Shown piece after piece: positions 39,893-47,769 of a stretch of 64,000 nucleotides of DNA (the first letter of the stretch is position 1; every line of letters begins with the position of its first letter). Location: assembly GCF_900177295.1 (NCBI RefSeq), contig NZ_FWZX01000034.1:1-64000 (forward strand), written 5' to 3'. Source of the stretch: Tistlia consotensis USBA 355 (GTDB taxonomy: Bacteria; Pseudomonadota; Alphaproteobacteria; Kiloniellales; DSM-21159). The translations under genes were made by a program, and so were the position numbers. The notes below the pieces were generated by a model that did no database searches, had not been told where the DNA came from, and worked only from the letters and a program-made list of their open reading frames with translations.

Positions 39893-41182
39893 ATGCTGAC
39901 GGCCGAAGAGAACGACCTGCTCTGCCGGGTCGAGAACGGCGCCCCGATGGGCAGGCTGATGCGCCAGCACTGGGTGCCGGCGCTGCTGTCCGAGGAGGTC
40001 GCGGAGCCCGACGGCAAGCCGGTGCGCGTGCGCGTGCTGGGCGAGAACCTGGTCGCCTTCCGCGACAGCGAGGGCCGGGTCGGGGTGCTCGACGAGCTCT
40101 GCCCGCACCGCCGCGCCTCGCTGGTCTACGGCCGCAACGAGGAGTGCGGCCTGCGCTGCCTCTACCACGGCTGGAAGATGGACGTGGAGGGCAACGTCGT
40201 CGAGATGTCCTCCGAGCCGCCCGAGAGCCCGCTCAGGGAGAAGGTCAAGCACAAGGCCTACCCGACCCGCGAGGCCGCCGGCTTCGTCTGGATCTGGATG
40301 GGCGAGGCCGAGGCGATGCCCGCGTTCGAGCGGCCGCCCTTCTCGCCCGGTGAGGACACCAAGGTCTCGATCCTGAAGATCAGGGTGCCCTGCAACTGGG
40401 CGCAAATCACCGAGGGCCAGATCGATTCGGCGCACTCCTCCAGCCTGCACTCCTCCGACATGGTGCCGGCTCGGGTCGAGAGCGCCGGGGCCACCGAGAC
40501 CAACTGGCTCAGGCCCTCGACCGACAAGTCGCCGCGCCTGCAGGCCGAGCGCACGCCCTACGGCTTCCGCTACGCCGCGATCCGCCGGCCGATCAAGAAC
40601 GCCGCGACCCACGACTACGTCCGCATGACCGTCTTCGTCGCGCCCTTCATCTCGCTGATCCCGCCGAACAGCTCCTACAACGTCGCCAGCGTGATCGTGC
40701 CGGTCGACGACGAGACCACGGCCTTCCACTTCATCGCCTGGGGCGGCGCGAGCTGCCCGGACACCGAGACCTGGCGCAAGTTCAACAGCGCGCGGCCCGG
40801 CATCGACCTCGACGCCGACTACAACTGCCTGCGGACGCTGGAGAACGACTTCGGCCAGGACCGCCAGGCGATGAAGGCCGGCAACTTCACCGGCATCAAG
40901 GGCATCCCGAACCAGGACATCGCGATGTGGGTCTCGATGGGCGCCATCGTCGACCGCACCAGGGACACGCTGGGCGCCAGCGACCTCGCGATCGTCGAGT
41001 TCCGCCGCCTGATGGTCGAGGCGGCCCGCCAGGTCGGGTCCGGCGGCCCGGCGATCGGCACCACAGAGCCGCGGATCCCGCAGGTCGAGATCGCCTCCTA
41101 CCAGGGCATCGTGCCGAAGACGACCGACTGGCGCACGCTCGGCGGCGGCAGCGGCGAGGCGGAGACGCGCAAGGCGAGCTGA
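39893..41182 (+). CDS. Rieske oxygenase, phthalate 4,5-dioxygenase-like large subunit
   Basis: A 429-residue ring-hydroxylating oxygenase. The Rieske [2Fe-2S] ligands are in CPHRRASLVYG and CLYHGWKMD (about 77-105). The mononuclear-iron site includes the His residues of DSAHSSSLHSSD near 180. The N-terminus (MLTAEENDLLCRVENGAPMG, LMRQHWVPALL) matches phthalate 4,5-dioxygenase oxygenase closely. It would insert O2 into an aromatic carboxylate to give a cis-dihydrodiol, with electrons from the divergently encoded reductase. The exact substrate (phthalate or a related acid) is inferred. Confidence 0.92.
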   Translation: MLTAEENDLLCRVENGAPMGRLMRQHWVPALLSEEVAEPDGKPVRVRVLGENLVAFRDSEGRVGVLDELCPHRRASLVYGRNEECGLRCLYHGWKMDVEGNVVEMSSEPPESPLREKVKHKAYPTREAAGFVWIWMGEAEAMPAFERPPFSPGEDTKVSILKIRVPCNWAQITEGQIDSAHSSSLHSSDMVPARVESAGATETNWLRPSTDKSPRLQAERTPYGFRYAAIRRPIKNAATHDYVRMTVFVAPFISLIPPNSSYNVASVIVPVDDETTAFHFIAWGGASCPDTETWRKFNSARPGIDLDADYNCLRTLENDFGQDRQAMKAGNFTGIKGIPNQDIAMWVSMGAIVDRTRDTLGASDLAIVEFRRLMVEAARQVGSGGPAIGTTEPRIPQVEIASYQGIVPKTTDWRTLGGGSGEAETRKAS

Positions 41183-41198
41183 GCGGGGCGTTCCCCCG

Positions 41199-41235
41199 AT
41201 GGCTTCGTCCTGAGCCTGTCGAAGGGCGAAGCCAT
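41199..41235. repeat. REP-like element between convergent genes
   Basis: ATGGCTTCG at 41199-41207 pairs with CGAAGCCAT at 41227-41235. The core GCTTCGTCCTGAGCCTGTCGA matches the arms of the repeat at 35361-35442. It lies between the Rieske oxygenase and MarR stops and may act as a bidirectional terminator. Confidence 0.7.
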
Positions 41236-41265
41236 TCCGGCGCGGCCGGAGCCTCCTTCTCTCCC

Positions 41266-41838
41266 CTACCCCTCCTCCCCGCCCCGGCCGCGACGGCCGA
41301 GCGAGCGGGTCGAGGGCATGCGCTGGCCCTGGTCGAGGGCGGCGGCCTCGTCGACCGCGAGGTTCTGGATCATCGCCAGCAGCACGCGCCGGGTCGTCTC
41401 GACCTCGGCCGGCGGCACGCCCTCGACCGACATGGCGTTGACCTGCTCGGCGAGCGGCACCAGCACCTTCTCGAGGCGCCGGCCCTGCTCGGTCAGGAAG
41501 ATGTGCAGCTTGCGCCGGTTGCCCTCGGGATGGCGGCGCACGACGTAGCCGAGCTCCTCCATCCTGAGGATCGCCGAGTGGGTCGTCGGCTCCATCAGGC
41601 CGGCCTGGACGCTGAGGTCGCGCTGGGTGATGCCGTCGCGCGCCCAGAGGATGCGCAGGAAGGACCAGTGGCCGAAGGAGACGCCGTGCTCGGCGAGGCG
41701 CAGCTGCAGCGCCCGGGTCAGGCCGCGCGCGGCGTCGCGCACCAGGTGCGCCAGGCGGTCGTTCGGCACGGCCTCGCGCCAGTGCGCGAGGATCGCCTGA
41801 GTGGTCTGGTCGGTCGGCTTCACGGGGTGCTTCGGCAT
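41266..41838 (-). CDS. MarR-family transcriptional regulator of the aromatic cluster
   Basis: A 190-residue winged-helix regulator. The MarR core spans about 30-150, with HWSFLRILWARDGITQRDLSVQAGLMEPTTHS as helices leading into the recognition helix and VVRRHPEGNRRKLHIFLTEQG as the wing. The tail is Arg/Gly-rich. It follows the class II aldolase gene by 97 bases on the same strand, so its own promoter is probably the operator-bearing region at 42857. That would make it self-regulated together with the oxygenase and importer genes. The inducer is probably the substrate or an intermediate. Confidence 0.9.
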   Translation of the reverse strand: MPKHPVKPTDQTTQAILAHWREAVPNDRLAHLVRDAARGLTRALQLRLAEHGVSFGHWSFLRILWARDGITQRDLSVQAGLMEPTTHSAILRMEELGYVVRRHPEGNRRKLHIFLTEQGRRLEKVLVPLAEQVNAMSVEGVPPAEVETTRRVLLAMIQNLAVDEAAALDQGQRMPSTRSLGRRGRGGEEG

Positions 41839-41935
41839 CGCTCGTCGGCACCGGGAGGAGGGGAACAGCCCTCACTAAGCCGATGCCGGCCGGAGCCGGT
41901 CAAGGTTCGGGGTCCAGCCGGGGCCTCGGGGCCCC

Positions 41936-42769
41936 TCACCCTTCCGGCGCTCCGGCCTCGCGCTTCCACAGCTCCCAGGCGCGCTGGACCTGGCCGCTGT
42001 TGGTCGCGGTCGTCGCCGCCGCCTCTCCGGCGGTCAGGTAGGTGACCGGCCCGAAGGGCAGCGCGCGCAGCAGCACGTCGGCGTTCATCTTGGTGTAGAC
42101 CGAGCGGAACACGGCGATCGCCAGGGACTCGCCGACCAGCGTCGCGCCGTGGCCGCGCATCAGCGCGACCGGCGCCCCGCCCAGCGACTCGGCGAGCGCG
42201 CGGCCGAGCGCGTTGTCGCGGATCAGCAGGTCGCTCGCCGGCCCCGCCGTCTCGCGGATCTCGAAGACCGGCAGGCCGGCCTCGCCGCCCCCGCCGCCGC
42301 CCGCGCCGTCTCTGGCGAAGTCGCCCAGGAAGCCGGCCATGTGCCAGACCGGCCGGAGCGCCAGGCCCTCGACGATGCCGAAGGGCAGCAGGTCGGGGGC
42401 GTGGCTGTGCACGACCGCCTGGACGTCGGGGCGCGAGCGGTAGATCTCGCCGTGCAGGAAGCGCTCCAGGTAGACCCGGCGGCCGGCGGCGTCGACCGGC
42501 GTGCCGTCCAGGTCGAACTCGACGATGTCGGCCCCGGTGACCAGGCCGGGCGCCATGTTGCGCGACAGCAGGAAGCGGTCGGGCGCCTTGTCGTGACGCA
42601 CCGAGACATGGCCGAAGGCGTCGACGACGCCGTGGCGCGCGAGGATGCGGTTGGCGGCGACCAGGTCGTCGAGCAGCGCCGGGTCGGCGGGCGGCGCCGG
42701 GCGCCCGCGATCCTCGGCGCTGGCCGAGGCCCCGCCCCGGCTGCCGTCGTCCTGAAGCCTGTCGCACAT
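41936..42769 (-). CDS. Class II aldolase/adducin-family decarboxylase or aldolase
   Basis: A 277-residue class II aldolase-fold enzyme. Signatures are GVVDAFGHVSVRHDKAPDRFLLSRNMAPGLV, the metal-binding VVHSHAPDLLPFG and MRGHGATLVGES. Relatives in aromatic clusters decarboxylate aromatic acids or ring-cleavage products. Here it may remove a carboxyl group downstream of the dioxygenase, but the reaction is not determined. A Gly-rich insert (GAGGGGGGEAG) lies near residue 165. ATG at 42769 with GGGAGA upstream is preferred to 42799. First gene of the unit with the MarR regulator. Confidence 0.85.
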   Translation of the reverse strand: MCDRLQDDGSRGGASASAEDRGRPAPPADPALLDDLVAANRILARHGVVDAFGHVSVRHDKAPDRFLLSRNMAPGLVTGADIVEFDLDGTPVDAAGRRVYLERFLHGEIYRSRPDVQAVVHSHAPDLLPFGIVEGLALRPVWHMAGFLGDFARDGAGGGGGGEAGLPVFEIRETAGPASDLLIRDNALGRALAESLGGAPVALMRGHGATLVGESLAIAVFRSVYTKMNADVLLRALPFGPVTYLTAGEAAATTATNSGQVQRAWELWKREAGAPEG

Positions 42770-42817
42770 GCCGCCGTCTCCCTGTCTGCGCCGAGGCACG
42801 CCGCCGCCAAGCTGTCG

Positions 42818-42868
42818 TTGACTTGGATCAAGCGGGCTCGGTAGAGTGATTCAAAATTAGACCTCTAA
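42818..42868. promoter_or_regulatory. Third MarR-type operator at the TRAP/aldolase divergent promoter
   Basis: TTAGA-CC-TCTAA at 42857-42868 keeps both half-sites of the two palindromes found upstream of the oxygenase and reductase. For the plus strand TTGACT (42818-42823) and TAGAGT (42842-42847) give an 18-spaced promoter with the operator at the expected transcription start. The aldolase-marR unit starts on the other side. Confidence 0.7.
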
Positions 42869-42940
42869 GATCATGCTTCGCGAGACGCGGTCGGGGGTCA
42901 ACAACAAATCGAAACGAAAACAACGGGAGGAACCTGAGAC

Positions 42941-43939
42941 ATGATCACGACGAGAAGGTCGCTGCTCGCCGCCGTCGCCCTCGCCGCAGGGGCGGCGCTG
43001 GCGCTGCCCGGCCCGGCTCAGGCCGGCTACAACCTGACGCTCTGCGGGGCGAGCCCGGGCGGCCTCTGGTCGCTGCTCGGCGCCGGCATCGACGGCGCGC
43101 TCAAGGCCGCGCTGCCCGGCTCGACGGTCACCTACCAGACCTCGGGCGGCGGCTTCGCCAACGTCGTGCAGCTCGACCAGGGCAAGTGCGACCTGGCGAT
43201 CATCCACGACGCCGAGGCGACCGCGGCGATCAAGGGCCAGGAGCCCTTCAAGGCGCCGGTCGACTCGATGCGGACGGTCGCGGTGCTCTACACCTGGGCG
43301 CCCGAGCAGCTCATCATGCGCAAGGACTACGCCGAGGAGCACGGCATCAAGACGATGGAGGACATCGGCAAGCAGAAGCTGCCGATCAACATCCTCCTGA
43401 ACCGCCGCGGCAACGTGGTCAGCGCGATCGGCGCCTCGATGCTCGACGCCGCCGGCGCCGGCGTGAAGGACATCGAGTCCTGGGGCGGGACGGTGACCTA
43501 CGCCGCCTCCAAGGAGCAGGGCGAGATGATGCGCGACCGGCGCGCCGACGCCCTGCTCAACTCGCTGTTCGTCAACCACCGCTCGATCCAGCAGCTGCAG
43601 ACCTCGCTGCCGGTCGTGCTGATCCCGATTACCGACGCGACGGCCGACGCGGTCACCAAGGAGTGGTCGATCAACCGCTTCACGATCCCGGCCTCGGCCT
43701 ATTCCTGGAACGACAAGGACGTGCTGACCGTCACGGTCTCGGCGCAGCTCTTCGTCCGCAAGGACGCCGATCCCAAGATGGTCACCGACCTGACCACGGC
43801 GCTGGTCGAGCACATCGACGCCCTGCAGGGCGTGCACAAGGCGATGCGCCCGCTCGACGCCAAGCTGATGGCGAGCGCCAAGGCGGTGCCGTACCACCCC
43901 GCCGCCGCCGCGGTCTACAAGGCCAAGGGCCTGCAGTAG
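42941..43939 (+). CDS. TAXI-family TRAP transporter solute-binding protein
   Basis: A 332-residue periplasmic binding protein. A signal peptide of about 29 residues (RRSLLAAVALAAGAALALPGPAQA) precedes the TAXI fold: GASPGGLWSLLGAGIDGAL, VTYQTSGGGFANVVQLDQGKCDLAIIHD, and a C-terminal DKDVLTVTVSAQLFVRKDAD. It captures the substrate for the fused permease encoded 103 bases downstream. Given the shared operator and cluster, the ligand is probably an aromatic or dicarboxylic acid such as phthalate, which is inference. Confidence 0.92.
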   Translation: MITTRRSLLAAVALAAGAALALPGPAQAGYNLTLCGASPGGLWSLLGAGIDGALKAALPGSTVTYQTSGGGFANVVQLDQGKCDLAIIHDAEATAAIKGQEPFKAPVDSMRTVAVLYTWAPEQLIMRKDYAEEHGIKTMEDIGKQKLPINILLNRRGNVVSAIGASMLDAAGAGVKDIESWGGTVTYAASKEQGEMMRDRRADALLNSLFVNHRSIQQLQTSLPVVLIPITDATADAVTKEWSINRFTIPASAYSWNDKDVLTVTVSAQLFVRKDADPKMVTDLTTALVEHIDALQGVHKAMRPLDAKLMASAKAVPYHPAAAAVYKAKGLQ

Positions 43940-44042
43940 CAGGCGCCGGGCGGCGCCCCCGGTGCCGCCCGGACTGCCGCCGCCCCGACCGGCCGTCCCG
44001 ACGAGAATCCGACCCAACTCCGCCCGACAGGAGCCGTCCGCC

Positions 44043-45965
44043 GTGTCCCTTCTCGGTCTGGCTTTCGACACCGGCACCCGGCGCCGTCCGCAGGGTCCGC
44101 TGGGCCATGCCATCCGCCTGTTCGCCGCCGGCACCGCGGTCTGGACCGTCTATGCCGCGGCCTGGTCGAAGGGCGACGCGCTGTCCCTGACCATCACCTT
44201 CCTGTCGCTGATGCTGGTCATGACCTTCCTGCTGATCGGGCCGAGCGCCAAGTCCGATGCCGAGCAGGTCAAGGCCGTCGACCTGCTGCTGGCGCTGCTC
44301 TCGGCAGCCTGCGGCATCTACTTCATGACCGAGGCCGACGCGATCGCGGTGCGCATCACGCTGCTCGATCCGCTGAGCCAGGGGGACGTCGTCTTCGGCT
44401 CGCTGCTGATCCTGCTGGCGATCGAGGCGATGCGGCGCACGGTCGGCCTCGGCCTGACCGCGATCGTCTGCGTCTTCATCCTCTACAACCTGTTCGGCGA
44501 CCGGCTCGGCGGCCCGCTGAAGCACGGCGAGATCTCGCTGGCCCACTTCCTCGACATCATGGTGCTGACGACCGACGGCCTGTTCGGCGTGCCGCTCCGG
44601 GTCGCCGCGACCTATGCCTTCCTCTTCGTCATGTTCGGCACGACCCTGGCCAAGACCGGCGGCGCCGACTTCTTCTTCAATCTCGCCGCCTCGCTGACCG
44701 GCAAGACGCGCGGCGGGCCGGCCAAGATCGCGGTCATCTCCTCGGCGCTCTACGGCACCATCTCGGGCAGCCCGACCTCCGACGTCGTGACGACCGGCGC
44801 GGTCACCATCCCGATGATGAAGAAGCTCGGCTACAAGGCCGCCTTCGCCGGCGCCGTCGAGGTCGCGGCCTCGACCGGCGGCAGCCTGCTGCCGCCGGTG
44901 ATGGGCGCCGCCGCCTTCATCATGGCCGAGTACACCGGCATCCCCTACGTCGAGATCGCCTTCGCCGCGATCATCCCGGCGCTGCTCTACTACCTGCCGA
45001 TCTATCTGCAGGTGCACCTGCGCGCCGAGCGCATCGGCCTGCGCGGCATGACCGAGGACGAGATCCCCTCGGTGCGCAAGACCCTGCGCGAGGGCGGCCT
45101 GTTCCTGGTGCCCCTGGCGGTCATCACCTGGTCGCTGGTCGAGGGCTACACGCCGACCTACGCCGCGCTCTACGGCACCGGCGCCGTGCTGATCGTCTCG
45201 AGCCTGCGCCGCGCGACCCGCCTCAACCCGCGCAAGATCTACGAGATCCTGGCCGAGACCAGCCTGCGCATGGTCGCGGTGGCCGGCGCCTGCGCCGCGG
45301 CCGGCCTGGTCATCGGCGGCATCACCATGACCGGCCTCGCCTCGAAGTTCAGCAACCTGGTGTTCCTGATCTCCGGCGCCAACCAGTTCGTCTCGCTGGT
45401 CCTGGCCGGCCTGCTGACCCTGCTGCTCGGCCTCGGCATGCCGACGCCCTCGGCCTACATCCTGGCCGCCGTGCTGGTCGCCCCGGTGATGAAGAATCTC
45501 GGCATCGAGGTCATGGCCGGGCACCTCTTCCTGCTCTACTTCGCGGTCATGTCGGCGATCACGCCGCCGGTCGCGGTCGCGGCCTACGCCGCCAGCGCCA
45601 TCGCCGACGAGAACCCGCTGAAGATCGCCGTGCAGGCCGTGCGCATCGCGCTCGCCGCCTTCTTCGTGCCCTTCGCCTTCGTCTACAGCCCGGCCCTGCT
45701 GCTGCAGGGCAGCTGGATCGAGACCGCGGTCGCGACCGTCACGGTGGCTGCCGCGCTCTGCCTGCTGGTGGTCGCGGCCGAAGGCTACTGGAAGGTCGCG
45801 ATCGGCGCTCTGTCGCGCCTCGCGCTGCTGGCCGCCGGCCTGCTGCTGCTCTCGGTCCAGCCGGTTGCCGTGGCGGTCGGCGTCGCGCTCTTCGTCCTGG
45901 TCGTGCTGTTCGAGCGGCGCGGCCTGCGCGCCGCGGCGCCGAGCCCCTCTGCGGAGCCCGACTGA
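44043..45965 (+). CDS. TRAP transporter fused permease (DctQ-DctM), TAXI type
   Basis: A 640-residue integral membrane protein in which the small (DctQ-like) and large (DctM-like) TRAP permease subunits are fused, as is usual for TAXI systems. Long hydrophobic helices run almost throughout. DctM signatures include VISSALYGTISGSPTSDVVTTGAVTIPMM and GLLTLLLGLGMPTPSAYILAAVLVAP. It uses an ion gradient to import the substrate of the upstream binding protein. I place the start at GTG 44043, with AGGAG nine bases before it; the frame is open upstream but unconserved. Confidence 0.92.
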   Translation: MSLLGLAFDTGTRRRPQGPLGHAIRLFAAGTAVWTVYAAAWSKGDALSLTITFLSLMLVMTFLLIGPSAKSDAEQVKAVDLLLALLSAACGIYFMTEADAIAVRITLLDPLSQGDVVFGSLLILLAIEAMRRTVGLGLTAIVCVFILYNLFGDRLGGPLKHGEISLAHFLDIMVLTTDGLFGVPLRVAATYAFLFVMFGTTLAKTGGADFFFNLAASLTGKTRGGPAKIAVISSALYGTISGSPTSDVVTTGAVTIPMMKKLGYKAAFAGAVEVAASTGGSLLPPVMGAAAFIMAEYTGIPYVEIAFAAIIPALLYYLPIYLQVHLRAERIGLRGMTEDEIPSVRKTLREGGLFLVPLAVITWSLVEGYTPTYAALYGTGAVLIVSSLRRATRLNPRKIYEILAETSLRMVAVAGACAAAGLVIGGITMTGLASKFSNLVFLISGANQFVSLVLAGLLTLLLGLGMPTPSAYILAAVLVAPVMKNLGIEVMAGHLFLLYFAVMSAITPPVAVAAYAASAIADENPLKIAVQAVRIALAAFFVPFAFVYSPALLLQGSWIETAVATVTVAAALCLLVVAAEGYWKVAIGALSRLALLAAGLLLLSVQPVAVAVGVALFVLVVLFERRGLRAAAPSPSAEPD

Positions 45966-46044
45966 GCGGCCGGGCGGCCTCGACGGCGCGCCGCGGCTGC
46001 GCTATCAGCGTCGGACGCCGTCGCCGCCAGCCGGAGGTCCCGCC

Positions 46045-46497
46045 TTGCCGCGCCTCACGCGCACCCCTGTCCTCCTCGCCGCCCTGCTGCTGCTCGGTGC
46101 CTGCGCGCCGCTGCCGCGACCCGCAACGCCCTCGATCCCGACCGAGCCGCTGCTGTCCTGCCTCGAGGGCGGGCAGTCCGCGACCGAGGCGCGGCTCTAC
46201 TTCGGCCGCTCGCTGCCGGGCGGCGGCCAGGTCGGCGAGACCGACTGGGCGGACTTCCTGGACGAGGAGGTGACGCCACGCTTTCCCGACGGCCTGACCG
46301 TGCTCGACGGGCGTGGCCAGTGGCGCGCCGACGCGACGGCGCCGGTCGAGAAGGAGGCGAGCAAGCTGCTGGTCGTCGTGATGACCGATCCCGAGGCGCA
46401 GCGGCCACGCCTCCACGACGTGATCGAGGCCTACAAGGCCCGCTTCCACCAGCAGTCGGTGCTGCTGACGACGGCGCCGGTCTGCGCCAGCTTCTGA
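46045..46497 (+). CDS. DUF3574 lipoprotein
   Basis: A 150-residue exported lipoprotein. The start is TTG at 46045, chosen because GGAGG lies eight bases upstream and it yields a compact signal peptide ending in the lipobox LLGAC at about residue 20. The mature part matches DUF3574: TEARLYFGRSLPGGGQVGETDWADFLDEEV, FPDGLTVLDGRGQWR and the terminal YKARFHQQSVLLTTAPVCASF. Function unknown. Its 3' end overlaps the 3' end of the ArsR-family gene on the opposite strand by 67 bases. Confidence 0.82.
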   Translation: MPRLTRTPVLLAALLLLGACAPLPRPATPSIPTEPLLSCLEGGQSATEARLYFGRSLPGGGQVGETDWADFLDEEVTPRFPDGLTVLDGRGQWRADATAPVEKEASKLLVVVMTDPEAQRPRLHDVIEAYKARFHQQSVLLTTAPVCASF

Positions 46498-46898
46498 CGC
46501 CGCCCCGGCCGCTCCCGCCCGGCGGTCAGCGCGCCCCCCTCGATGCGGGCGAAGAGGGCGGCGCCGGCCTCGGGCCGCCGCGCCGCCGGAGCCGGCGGCG
46601 CGCCGCCCGGCAGCGCCCCTTCCGGCGCCGCCGCGAACAGCGGCCGCAGCGCCTCGAGCGCCGAGAGGTCGCCGGTCCGGTAGATCACGTTGCGGCCCTG
46701 GCGCTCGGCAGCGATCAGCCCGGCCTTGCGCAGCCGCGCCAGGTTCTGGGACAGCCAGGGCTGCTCCAGCCCCAGTTCGGCCTGCAGGCTGGCGACCGGG
46801 CAGGCGCCCGCGGCGAGGCGCAGCAGGATCGCCAGCCGCTGGGCGTGGCCGAGCAGCCGCAGGCACTCGGCCGTCGTGGTCAGCTCCGCCATGGTCAC
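46431..46898 (-). CDS. ArsR-family regulator of the sulfide cassette (BigR/SqrR-like role)
   Basis: A 155-residue ArsR/SmtB winged-helix protein. The HTH is SLQAELGLEQPWLSQNLARLRKAGLI at about 37-62 and the wing NVIYRTGD. Cysteines occur at 12, 33 and near the C-terminus (DCWW). A thiol switch like that of BigR/SqrR is plausible, though these positions differ from those I recall for BigR. The last 60 residues are unlike the family and run antisense into the DUF3574 gene, possibly a stop-codon loss. It faces the peroxiredoxin gene across a CAATAACTATTG site. Confidence 0.85.
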   Translation of the reverse strand: MTMAELTTTAECLRLLGHAQRLAILLRLAAGACPVASLQAELGLEQPWLSQNLARLRKAGLIAAERQGRNVIYRTGDLSALEALRPLFAAAPEGALPGGAPPAPAARRPEAGAALFARIEGGALTAGRERPGRRQKLAQTGAVVSSTDCWWKRAL

Positions 46899-46930
46899 CG
46901 TTGCCGCCTCCGATCAATCCTGTATGATTT

Positions 46931-46942
46931 CAATAACTATTG
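46931..46942. promoter_or_regulatory. Operator CAATAACTATTG in the arsR-peroxiredoxin promoter
   Basis: A palindrome (CAATA-AC-TATTG) in an AT-rich 75-base divergent gap. The reverse-strand form CAATAGTTAT recurs at 47675-47684 before the persulfide dioxygenase gene. AT-rich sites like this are typical of BigR/SqrR-type repressors. Confidence 0.65.
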
Positions 46943-46973
46943 GATTCATAAAGTCAAGGTTCGGGGCAAGGCG

Positions 46974-47651
46974 ATGGAGCAGGACGAGAGCGGTGCGGCG
47001 CCGGGCTTCTGGCCGCGCATCGGCGAGCCGGCGCCGGCCTTCGAGGGGCGCTCGACCGATGGCCCCGTGCGCCTCGCGGACTTCCGTGGCGGCTGGCTGT
47101 TCCTGCTGTCCCACCCGGCCGACTTCACGCCGGTCTGCACCAGCGAGCTGGCCGCCTTCGGCCGCCGTCAGGAGGCGTTCCGCAGCCGCGGCTGCGCGCT
47201 GCTGGCCCTGTCGATCGACAGCCTCTACGCCCACCTCGCCTGGCTGCAGTCGATCGAGCGGACGCTCGGCGTCCGGGTCGCGGTGCCGCTGCTCGAGGAC
47301 GTCTCGATGGCCGTCGCCCGCCGCTACGGCATGATCCATCCGGCGGCGACCAGCACCGCGACGATCCGCGCCTCCTACCTGATCGACCCCGACGGTCTGG
47401 TCCAGGCGATCACCTGGTACCCGCTGCAGATCGGCCGCTCGGTCGAGGAGCACCTGCGCCTGCTCGAGGCCGCCCGCGCGGCGCGCGCCAGCGGCTGCGG
47501 AACGCCGGCCGACTGGCAGCCGGGTGGGCCGCTGCTCGAGCCGCCACCGACGACCCGAGGGGAACTGCCGCGGGTCGAGACGGAGGGCGGCGAGGCCCCC
47601 GGCAGGGCCTGGTACTACCGCCCGCGGCCGCCGGGCGACGCCGCCGGCTGA
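46974..47651 (+). CDS. Prx6-type peroxiredoxin
   Basis: A 225-residue 1-Cys-type peroxiredoxin. The peroxidatic Cys is in SHPADFTPVCTSELAAFGRR (about residue 52), followed by the C-terminal extension with ASYLIDPDGLVQAITWYPLQIGRSVEE and a Pro-rich tail. It would reduce peroxides or possibly persulfide species. ATG at 46974 is chosen, as the open frame upstream crosses the promoter and the antisense arsR. Divergent from the ArsR regulator and upstream of the sulfide-oxidation genes, so likely part of their regulon. Confidence 0.88.
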   Translation: MEQDESGAAPGFWPRIGEPAPAFEGRSTDGPVRLADFRGGWLFLLSHPADFTPVCTSELAAFGRRQEAFRSRGCALLALSIDSLYAHLAWLQSIERTLGVRVAVPLLEDVSMAVARRYGMIHPAATSTATIRASYLIDPDGLVQAITWYPLQIGRSVEEHLRLLEAARAARASGCGTPADWQPGGPLLEPPPTTRGELPRVETEGGEAPGRAWYYRPRPPGDAAG

Positions 47652-47674
47652 GCCGGCCCGTCGCTCGGCCCTTG

Positions 47675-47684
47675 CAATAGTTAT
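47675..47684 (+). promoter_or_regulatory. Second ArsR-type operator before the persulfide dioxygenase gene
   Basis: CAATAGTTAT matches ten of twelve bases of the inverted 46931 site and sits in an AT-rich stretch (ACTATTAATATATTCG follows) between the peroxiredoxin stop and the dioxygenase start. It suggests a separate promoter under the same repressor. Confidence 0.55.
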
Positions 47685-47769
47685 CCATTTTACTATTAAT
47701 ATATTCGTAGAATGTGAAGCGAGGCACCCCGGCCTCGCCCCGCCTTCCGGAACCGCCCTGGAGACCGCC

